From contig CALMGA010000022.1 in the NCBI GenBank assembly GCA_937863205.1, positions 1 through 7,674 of the forward strand: DNA of 7,674 nucleotides, written 5' to 3'. How positions within the stretch are numbered: the stretch's first letter is position 1; each line of letters starts with the position of its first letter. The notes under the pieces were generated by a model. That model was given only the letters and a program-made list of their open reading frames with translations. It did no database searches and was not told where the DNA came from. Source of the stretch: an uncultured Beijerinckiaceae bacterium. Lineage in GTDB: Bacteria; Pseudomonadota; Alphaproteobacteria; Rhizobiales; Beijerinckiaceae. The translations under genes and the position numbers were made by a program. Positions 1-5,778 of the stretch are shown piece by piece.

Positions 1-578
1 CGCACGCGCGCCGCCACCGCCGCGACGCGGGCGCGGAAGCCGGCGACGACGTCGTCGCTGCGCGCGCGGATGCCGAAGATCGCGCCGAGCGCGTCGAGGT
101 CGGCGTAGAGCGTCTCCATGCCGATCGGCTCGCGGCCGCCGATGCGGACGCAGCTCTCGCGCAAGGTGTAGGAGGCAATGCCGAAGGCGGCGAGGCTTTG
201 CGGCGTCAGCCCGCGCGCGGCGGAGAAGCCGTAGCGCCAGCCGGCGAACACGAAGTCGGGATCCTGGCCCAGCACGGCCTCGAGCGTCGGGTTGCGATCG
301 ACGAACTGGCGCAGGCCGGCAATCACCGCGGGCGGCCCGATCAGGTGGCGCTCGACGCCGGCGATGCCGGACACCCCGACGACGCGATCCGCCAGCCCGA
401 GGTCGAGGATCGTCTGCACCATATTGGCGTCGTTGACGAGCGCTCGCCTCGGCGCATGGTCGAAGCGCTCCATCTCGAAGCAGTTCGCGACGGTGATGGG
501 GTAGGCCTGCGCCCGCGCCGCGGTCTTCGCGGTTGCCAGCAGGGCGGCGACGGCGAACGCGAGGGTGACGGAGCGCAT
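1..578 (-). CDS. btuF: Periplasmic B12/iron-type ABC substrate-binding protein, C-terminus beyond left edge
   Basis: Partial gene: ATG at 578, reading open for 192 codons to the window edge. The N-terminus MRSVTLAFAVAALLATA is a typical signal peptide, with a likely cleavage near ARAQA (about residues 22-25), so the product is periplasmic. Mature residues such as FDHAPRRALVNDANM (about 39-53) followed by ILDLGLADRVVGV match the opening of the Fe3+/cobalamin binding-protein fold (PF01497 type): the 'F..AP.R.V......' strand and then the helix ending in 'LGL.D..VGV'. The ATG lies 2 bases after the stop of the ATPase gene, which implies translational coupling; no strong Shine-Dalgarno is seen. 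Position in a riboswitch-led operon with a TonB receptor suggests it captures cobalamin or another corrinoid in the periplasm and delivers it to an inner-membrane permease not present here. The family assignment is fairly firm; the ligand is inferred from context only. Confidence 0.8.
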   Translation of the reverse strand, partial: MRSVTLAFAVAALLATAKTAARAQAYPITVANCFEMERFDHAPRRALVNDANMVQTILDLGLADRVVGVSGIAGVERHLIGPPAVIAGLRQFVDRNPTLEAVLGQDPDFVFAGWRYGFSAARGLTPQSLAAFGIASYTLRESCVRIGGREPIGMETLYADLDALGAIFGIRARSDDVVAGFRARVAAVAARV

Positions 579-580
579 CG

Positions 581-1399
581 TCAGCGGCGCCGCAGGGGCC
601 GCAGATCGATGCGGATCTCGCCCGTGACGGGATGGCGGTCGACATCCGCCGCGACCCCGAAGACCCTTTCGATGGTGGCGGGCGCGAGCACCTCCGCCGG
701 CGGCCCGTCCGCGGCCACCGCACCCTCGTGCATCAGGACGACGCGGTCGCAGGTGCGGGCAGCGGCCTCGATCTCGTGCAGGGTCGCGACCACGGTAAGG
801 CCGAGCGCGCGCACGCGCTCCAGCACGGCGAAGCGGTGGCGCACGTCGAGGTGGTTGGTCGGCTCGTCGAGGAGCAGGATGCGCGGCGCCTGCACGAGGG
901 CGCGCGCGATCGTCACCCGTTGGCGCTCGCCGCCCGACAGGCTCTCGACCATGCGTCCGCCAAGCGCCGCGAGATCGAACGCGTCGAGCCACAGGGCGAC
1001 GATCGCGTCATCGTCGGTGCTTGATCGCAAGCCCGCGAACGCACCGCCGCGATGCGCGAGGCGTCCCATGCCGACCGCCTCGCGCACGGTGAAGCCCAGC
1101 GCCGCGGCGTGATCCTGCGCCTGGAAGGCAAGGCGGCGCGCCATCGCCGCGGGCGGCAGGGCGACGGCGTCGTCCCCCATCACGCGGACGCGGCCGCGCG
1201 TCGGCGCCTGCAGGCCGGCGATGCAGCGCAGCAGGGTCGTCTTGCCGCAACCGTTGGGGCCGAGGACGCCGACGAAGGAGCCGGACTCGACCTCGAGGTC
1301 GACGGCCCGTAGGACGTCCCGTCCCCCGAGCCGCACGACGAGGCCTTCGACGAGGATGTCGGGCGGTCCATCCCCCGTCCCGGCATCATCTGCCGCCAT
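581..1399 (-). CDS. btuD: ABC transporter ATP-binding protein, FecE/BtuD type
   Basis: A 272-residue cytoplasmic ATPase, the usual size for FecE/BtuD/HmuV proteins. All nucleotide-binding motifs are intact: Walker A GPNGCGKT (47-54), Q-loop near Q95 (LAFQAQDH), signature LSGGERQ (154-160), Walker B ILLLDEP (174-180), D-loop around NHLD (182-185) and switch histidine H208 (ATLHE). There is no fused membrane domain, so it must work with a separate permease, which is not in this window. Start ATG at 1399 lies 13 bases after the receptor stop, with a G-rich stretch (GGGGCCGGG) just upstream that can serve as a ribosome site. The stop is 2 bases before the binding-protein gene. The family (iron-siderophore/haem/B12 importers) is certain from sequence; cobalamin as substrate is inferred from the upstream riboswitch and the btuB-like first gene. 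Haem or siderophore uptake is the alternative. Confidence 0.9.
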   Translation of the reverse strand: MAADDAGTGDGPPDILVEGLVVRLGGRDVLRAVDLEVESGSFVGVLGPNGCGKTTLLRCIAGLQAPTRGRVRVMGDDAVALPPAAMARRLAFQAQDHAAALGFTVREAVGMGRLAHRGGAFAGLRSSTDDDAIVALWLDAFDLAALGGRMVESLSGGERQRVTIARALVQAPRILLLDEPTNHLDVRHRFAVLERVRALGLTVVATLHEIEAAARTCDRVVLMHEGAVAADGPPAEVLAPATIERVFGVAADVDRHPVTGEIRIDLRPLRRR

Positions 1400-1412
1400 C
1401 CCGGCCCCGGCG

Positions 1413-3779
1413 CTAGAAGCGGTAGTTCGCCGCGACCTCGAAGCTGCGCGGCGTCCCCAGGATCGCCTGGGTGCTGCTGTAGGCGGAGGTGGCGTAGATG
1501 TTGTCGAGGAGATTGTAGACGCGGCCTGTCACCGTCAGGTTCTTCTGCACCCGGTACTCCAGCTGCGCGTTGACGACCGCCCAAGGATGGAGCGGGACGG
1601 CGTCGCCGTTGTCGCCGTAGATCCTGCCGACGTATTGCACGCCGGCGCGCAGCTCCCAGCGCGGCGCGAAGTCGTAGGCGAAGAAGGCGTTGCCGACCTG
1701 CTGGGGCACGTTCATCGGCACGGCGCCGGTGAAGGACTGCACCTGTCCGGCGTCGTTGGTGCCGACGAAGTTGTCGTACTTGGCGCGCAGCACCGCCAAG
1801 TTGGCGTTGAACCGCAGCGCGTCCGACAGGCGGTAGGACAGGTTCAGCTCCAGGCCGCGGGAGGACTGCTCGCCGACCTGCTGGGTGACCAGCGTGCTCG
1901 GGTTCGTCGTCAGCAGGTCGCTTTTCACGATGTCGTAGGCGGCGAGCGTGACCTGTCCGCGGCCGCCGGCGAACTCGTCCTTGACGCCGACCTCGACCTG
2001 CCGCCCCGGCGACAGGCTGAACTGCGCGTTGGTGACCGACAGCGAGATGAGGTTGCCGAGGCCGTCGACGCCGGTGGCGTACTGCCCGTAGAAGGCGAGG
2101 CCGGGCAGCGGCATGAACACCGCTCCGACGCGATAGGTCGCGTAGCGGAAGGTCTTGTCGATGCTGGTGAGCGCGACGAGGTCGTTGCGCCCGATGTGGT
2201 CCGACTCGAAGCGCCCGCCGGCGAGCAGGGCGAGCTTGTCGGTGACGTCGAGGTGGTCCTCGGCGAAGACCGAACCCTGGTTGGTGCGCGTCTGGAACTC
2301 GCTGTGGGTGCCGAGCGGCACCACGTTCAGGAAGACGCCGGGGTTGCTGCCGGCGACCGCCTCCGTCGAGGTGCCGGAGAAGGGCGTGTTGTCGGTGCGC
2401 TCGAAGTAGATGTTGTTGACGTCGCCGCCGACCAGCGCCTGGTTGCGCAGGCCGAACACCGTGCCCTTGAAGGTCGCGGCGAGGCGGTCCCCGACCTGGT
2501 ACTCGGTGTGGTAGATCTCGATGTAGCTCGAGCGATCGATCAGCTGCGCGACGGGATCGAAGGCGTAGTTCTCCACGTCGCGGAAGTGCCGGTGGTCCTC
2601 GAGGTAGTAGGCCTGGTTGTCGAGGGTGACGCCGGGCGCGGCGAGCCACTGCGTCTTGAACTGCGTGTAGTTGTCGGCGTAGTGCAGCGTGGCGTCGGAG
2701 ACGTCGTAGTTGATGAAGCGCAGGCCGGGCGTGAGCTCGCCGTTGACCAGGGGCTCGCCGAAGTAGCGGGACGGGCGCCGGTCGCCGTAGCTCTCCGCGA
2801 TCGTCGCGGTGAAATCGGCGGAGGGCTGGAAGCTGATCGCCGTGAACAGCGTGTTGTTGGAGAAATTGCCGTCGTTGACGTATCCCGCGGAGCTGTTGCC
2901 GCTGTAGGTGAAGCGGGTGGCCCAGTGCGGATCGTTGAGCGGACCGCCGACGTCGAGGGCGATGCGCCGCGTCGCGTAGTCGCCGAGCGCCCCTTCGATC
3001 TCGCCCTGGAACTGCGTGAAGATCGGCTTCTTCGAGATGATGTCGATGGCGCCGCCGATCGCCCCTTCGCCGTAGAGCACCGAGGCGGGGCCGCGCAGCA
3101 CGTCGATGCGCTCCGCCGACCAGGTGTCGAAGGGGAAGGTGACGGTCCCGGCCCCGACGTAGAGGCGGGTGCCGTCGAGCAGTTGCAGCACGGAGCCGTC
3201 GCCGCTGAAGCCGCGGCTGGTGTAGGCGATGCCGCCGTTGCCGGGCGAGGGGATGGCGGTGATGCCGGTCGCGTTCTGCGAGACCGCGTCGATGACGTCG
3301 TGCTCGCCACGCTCCTGGATCGTCTCGGCGGAGATGACGTCGACGCTGGCCGGCGTCTGCAGCGGCGTCAGGCCGAGGCGGCTGCCGCCCTGCTCGGGGC
3401 GACCGAGCTGCAGGCTGTTGGCCTCGCCCCGGGTCTGCCCGGCGAGCCGGGTGGACAGGCTGTCGGGTGTCAGAGGGGCGGAGGCCTCCGTTCCCGGCGT
3501 GGCCGACACGGCGCCTGCCGTCGCCGACGGGGTGGGCACCCGCCCAGTGGCCGGCACGGCTCGTTGCCTGACCACGCGCACCGTCCGCACGGGCTTCGCC
3601 GTGGGCTTGGCGGACGCGATCTTCGGGCGTCGCGCGGTCGCGGGCTCGACGGTGATCGGCGGCAGGGCCGTCGCGGCGGGTTGCGCGTGCGATGCCGCCA
3701 GCGAGGAGAAGGAGAGCAGCGCGAAACCGCCGCCGCGGACGAGGCCACGAAGAATGAGGGATGGAGGACAGGAAGGCAC
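1413..3779 (-). CDS. btuB: TonB-dependent outer-membrane receptor, probably for cobalamin
   Basis: A 788-residue outer-membrane gated barrel. Residues 1-32 form a signal peptide (hydrophobic FALLSFSSLAASHA, cleavage about A32). LPPITVE (39-45) is TonB-box-like and is followed by a Pro/Ala/Arg-rich linker to about residue 130. The plug domain covers about 135-250 and includes the hallmark stretch IDVLRGPASVLYGEGAIGG (225-243). The rest is a beta-barrel of alternating strands, and the protein ends in aromatic F (NYRF), as outer-membrane barrels do. The start is GTG at 3779: AGGGG at 3786-3790 lies 6 bases upstream and the signal peptide begins right there. It is longer than E. coli BtuB (about 614 residues) and resembles siderophore receptors in length, so protein sequence alone would not settle the ligand. 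The cobalamin riboswitch about 130 nt upstream makes B12/corrinoid uptake the best call. It is first gene of the unit with the ATPase and binding protein. Confidence 0.87.
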   Translation of the reverse strand: MPSCPPSLILRGLVRGGGFALLSFSSLAASHAQPAATALPPITVEPATARRPKIASAKPTAKPVRTVRVVRQRAVPATGRVPTPSATAGAVSATPGTEASAPLTPDSLSTRLAGQTRGEANSLQLGRPEQGGSRLGLTPLQTPASVDVISAETIQERGEHDVIDAVSQNATGITAIPSPGNGGIAYTSRGFSGDGSVLQLLDGTRLYVGAGTVTFPFDTWSAERIDVLRGPASVLYGEGAIGGAIDIISKKPIFTQFQGEIEGALGDYATRRIALDVGGPLNDPHWATRFTYSGNSSAGYVNDGNFSNNTLFTAISFQPSADFTATIAESYGDRRPSRYFGEPLVNGELTPGLRFINYDVSDATLHYADNYTQFKTQWLAAPGVTLDNQAYYLEDHRHFRDVENYAFDPVAQLIDRSSYIEIYHTEYQVGDRLAATFKGTVFGLRNQALVGGDVNNIYFERTDNTPFSGTSTEAVAGSNPGVFLNVVPLGTHSEFQTRTNQGSVFAEDHLDVTDKLALLAGGRFESDHIGRNDLVALTSIDKTFRYATYRVGAVFMPLPGLAFYGQYATGVDGLGNLISLSVTNAQFSLSPGRQVEVGVKDEFAGGRGQVTLAAYDIVKSDLLTTNPSTLVTQQVGEQSSRGLELNLSYRLSDALRFNANLAVLRAKYDNFVGTNDAGQVQSFTGAVPMNVPQQVGNAFFAYDFAPRWELRAGVQYVGRIYGDNGDAVPLHPWAVVNAQLEYRVQKNLTVTGRVYNLLDNIYATSAYSSTQAILGTPRSFEVAANYRF

Positions 3780-3785
3780 GACGGA

Positions 3786-3790
3786 CCCCT
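3786..3790 (-). promoter_or_regulatory. Shine-Dalgarno of the btuB-like gene, in a possible sequestering hairpin
   Basis: On the minus strand AGGGG sits 6 bases before the GTG start at 3779 and decides that start. Directly upstream, GGCG-UUA-CGCC (3801-3791) forms a small hairpin; C3803-C3802 can extend it by pairing with G3788-G3789 of the Shine-Dalgarno across a bulged A. This would partly hide the ribosome site. Sequence and pairing are seen directly; a role as riboswitch expression platform is inference. Confidence 0.6.
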
Positions 3791-3909
3791 GGCGTAACGC
3801 CGGTGCGGCACGTCACCGCGAACGAAGACCAGCCTCGACGGACGCCGCGGCGTCGCAAGGATCGTCCCATCGGAACACCCCGTCCGATCCGCTCGCGAGT
3901 GACCGCGAT

Positions 3910-4086
3910 GTCAAGGCAGGTCTCCTGGCTCACGGATCACCGCCTGCGCCGCCTTCCCGGGAGAGACCCCAGTGGCATGATGGCGAAAGCTCACCGCTTA
4001 CAGTTGCGGGGACAGCTCCGGCTTGGGCGTTGCGGCGTACCGGATTCCCTTTTCACCCTGAGCTTGCGCTCAGGACACCGTGACGA
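3910..4086 (-). ncRNA. Cobalamin (adenosylcobalamin) riboswitch in the btu leader
   Basis: Read on the minus strand, the conserved elements of the cobalamin riboswitch appear in the right order. These are GGTGTCC with a perfect 7-bp hairpin CCTGAGC-GCAA-GCTCAGG (4074-4057), then GTGAAAAGGGAA (about 4056-4045), GAGCTGTCCCCGCAACTG with TAAGCGG (about 4016-3994), GCCACTGGG (about 3976-3968), CCGGGAAGGC (about 3961-3952), and the B12 box GAGCCAGGAGACCTGCC (3931-3915). A short P1 closure is possible between GTCA (4084-4081) and TGAC (3913-3910). The aptamer ends about 130 nt before the GTG start of the TonB receptor. Binding of adenosylcobalamin is expected to lower expression of the downstream receptor and transporter genes. 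No U-tract terminator follows, so control of translation initiation is more likely than termination. The exact outer boundaries are approximate. Confidence 0.96.
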
Positions 4087-4357
4087 AATGACGATTGGAA
4101 GAAAGCGGATCGACGGTCAAGGCGAACTGCCCGGCATGACATCGGTTTGAGGACAACATTTGCATATGGGTTGGACCTTTCCAACATGATAGAATTCGGC
4201 CCCGCAATGAGGGGCCATGGACATGACCTTTTCGTTTTTACGTTATGTTATAGTGTATTGTCAAGGCAGTGATTCAATCGTGACCTGAGTACGCTTGGCT
4301 GTGTTTCGGTGAGGGGTCCGAGCGCCGATCGGCTCCAGAGTTTTGAGGTAACCTATT
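4087..4357 (-). other. Intergenic leader between the IS and the riboswitch
   Basis: This 271-bp stretch holds no gene I can support. It contains the candidate promoter, and two small perfect hairpins: GGCCCC/GGGGCC (4198-4203 with 4211-4216, 7-base loop) and GTTGGA/TCCAAC (4170-4175 with 4180-4185, 4-base loop). Neither has a U-tract, so neither is a convincing terminator. A 33-codon reading frame with a ribosome site (4117-4218, minus) is described in the findings. From 4265 to 4357 I see nothing recognisable; in particular no frame continues the helicase interrupted at the other end of the IS. Confidence 0.6.
4235..4264 (-). promoter_or_regulatory. Candidate sigma-70-type promoter for the btu unit
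   Basis: On the minus strand a perfect TTGACA (4264-4259) is followed after 18 bases by TAAAAA (4240-4235), which matches four of six bases of the -10 consensus. It lies in the only AT-rich pocket of the window and points toward the riboswitch, about 150 nt downstream. It is the best promoter-like match in the leader. A weaker TTGACC at 4120-4115 lies too close to the aptamer to serve. No experimental start is known. Confidence 0.45.
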
Positions 4358-4383
4358 AGCTCGACTTTGGCCATTCATGCGGC
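4358..4383 (+). repeat. IS terminal inverted repeat, transposase 3' end
   Basis: Begins AGCTCGACTTTGGCCA, identical to the outer 16 bases of the other end read inward; mismatches occur only at repeat positions 17 and 21 within 26 bases. The transposase stop codon (4375-4377) lies inside this repeat. Confidence 0.88.
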
Positions 4384-5727
4384 GTGGCATAGGGCGTAGG
4401 CCCAGGGGGCCGGAAGAGCGAAGCGGCGTTTCGTTTTGTATCCCCGGCGAGGGGATGTCACCAAACCCTGTTCGCGCCACAGCGCTCGGCGTACCGCGGC
4501 GAGGGCGTCGGCGAAGCTCGGCCGGGGTTTGGCGTACCAGGCCGCCGTCGCGACCCGCCGCCGGTCTCTCGCTCTCAGCCTGGCGGCGAGCAGGGTGACG
4601 ATGGAGAACAGGGCGAGCAGGGAAGGCGTGGTGCGGGCGACGGCCTTGTCCGACCACTGTCGCTGCGTCTCGACGCCGAGATGGGCGCGGGTCTCCTGGA
4701 AGGTGACCTCGACGCACCAGCGCCGCACGAACCAGGATACGATCTGCTCGGGGTCCCGCGCCGGGTCGGTGCACAGCAGCGCCTGCGGCTGGAAGCGTCG
4801 CTCGGGGTCGCGGACCAGCACCCATCGGATCGGCACCACCGGCAGGCCGCCGTGCCGCCACACGGCCGTTGCCGAGGCGATCTCGATGGCGCGCTCGCCT
4901 GCCCCGTACCACCCGGGCACGACGATGCGCTGCCAACACGTTTCCGGGTCGACGAGAACCTGGGCTGGGGTGGGCAGGCGCGCTCCCTTGGTGCGGGGCC
5001 GCCCGATGGTGCCGGGCGGGCGCGGTGGGGCTGGCTCGTACAGCGCCGCGTCGAGACGCAGGCGGGTGATTGCGGTGATGCCGCCGCGGTGCAGGGCATC
5101 GAGGAACAGCAGGGCCGAGAAGCCGCTGTCGCCGACCAGCACGAGGTCGCGCCCGGGCAGCCAGCGGCGCGCCTGCAAGGCGAGTTGGCGAGCGACGTCG
5201 AGCAGGGACTTGTGCCTCTGGCCGCGCGCGAGGCAGGCGCGCTCGGAGGGAACCAGGGCAGTCAAGAACGGCAAGGCCCAGACCCGTCCGGCCCAGGGGA
5301 TGGGCGCCAGCAGCATCAGGCTCATCCAGCGCAGGCCGCTGGTCTTCACGAAGTGGCTGTCGGACGAGCGCACCGGATCGCGGTAGATGCCGCGCGCCTT
5401 GATCCGCCGTCCCCAGCGCCGCTCGATGGTGTCGTCCAGCGCCAGCACCACGGGGCCGCGCGGCGCGAAGGCGGCGATCAGCAGCCCGAGCAGGATGCGG
5501 CCGCCGGTGCGAGGGCACCACGCGGCACGGCTGAGCACCCGGTGATAGTTCACGAAGCGCCTTTCCCGCGCGCGGCCGGTGATCCGCAGCAGGCTCGCCA
5601 CCGTGCGGCATCCCGGCGCCAGGATCGCGCCGACCAGCAGAACCTGCGCGTGCCGCCAGGAGCGCTGGACGAACAAAGGGGCGAAGGCCAGGATAATCCC
5701 GGCGAAGCGGGCGGGCAAAGGCGGCAT
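4375..5727 (-). CDS. DDE transposase of the IS701-like element
   Basis: A 450-residue, apparently intact DDE (RNase H-fold) transposase that would cut and join the ends of its own element. Catalytic candidates are visible in order: D98/D99 in LALDDT, D200 in LVGDSGF, and the glutamate in RRWCVEVTFQETRAHLG (E340 or E345), which matches the helix bearing the third acidic residue in IS4/IS701-type enzymes. The following QRQWSDKAVARTTPSLL is also characteristic of this group. Start ATG at 5727 has a weak AAGAGA upstream; there is no sign of frameshift or internal stop. The gene fills the IS, and its stop lies in the terminal repeat. It reads in the same direction as the interrupted helicase and the btu genes, so its transcript could run on into the btu leader. 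Assignment as a DDE transposase is firm; IS701 versus a neighbouring IS4-like family is less sure. Confidence 0.9.
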   Translation of the reverse strand: MPPLPARFAGIILAFAPLFVQRSWRHAQVLLVGAILAPGCRTVASLLRITGRARERRFVNYHRVLSRAAWCPRTGGRILLGLLIAAFAPRGPVVLALDDTIERRWGRRIKARGIYRDPVRSSDSHFVKTSGLRWMSLMLLAPIPWAGRVWALPFLTALVPSERACLARGQRHKSLLDVARQLALQARRWLPGRDLVLVGDSGFSALLFLDALHRGGITAITRLRLDAALYEPAPPRPPGTIGRPRTKGARLPTPAQVLVDPETCWQRIVVPGWYGAGERAIEIASATAVWRHGGLPVVPIRWVLVRDPERRFQPQALLCTDPARDPEQIVSWFVRRWCVEVTFQETRAHLGVETQRQWSDKAVARTTPSLLALFSIVTLLAARLRARDRRRVATAAWYAKPRPSFADALAAVRRALWREQGLVTSPRRGYKTKRRFALPAPWAYALCHAA

Positions 5728-5778
5728 GGGTGTCTCTTGGCGGGGACGCCCACCAGACTACCCCTCACGCCCGCTTCG

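Noticed and set aside
198..1112. A 304-codon plus-strand frame opposite the binding-protein and ATPase genes
   Set aside because: Spans two real genes in antisense; composition is typical of mirror frames in high-GC DNA.
1221..3797. An 858-codon plus-strand open frame opposite the receptor
   Set aside because: Antisense shadow of a high-GC gene; Val/Gly/Arg/Asp-rich low-complexity protein with no recognisable domain.
1180..3933. A 917-codon open frame on the minus strand overlapping the receptor and ATPase genes
   Set aside because: It is a GC-rich shadow frame: Arg/Pro/Ala-rich with no motif, running through the riboswitch aptamer, while the receptor and ATPase frames have complete domain signatures.
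4170..4216. Two 6-bp perfect hairpins (4170-4185 and 4198-4216) as a terminator or attenuator
   Set aside because: Stems are short and neither is followed by a U-run in either direction.
3909..4269. An 11-bp direct repeat TGTCAAGGCAG at 3909-3919 and 4259-4269
   Set aside because: One copy is the 3' end of the B12 box and the other the -35 region; homology does not extend further, so chance is the simplest explanation.
4274..5611. A 445-codon second minus-strand frame over the transposase, and long plus-strand frames at 4436-5386 and 4681-5844
   Set aside because: All overlap the transposase with its catalytic motifs; their products are Arg/Ala/Pro-rich without domain signatures and extend beyond the IS borders without sense.
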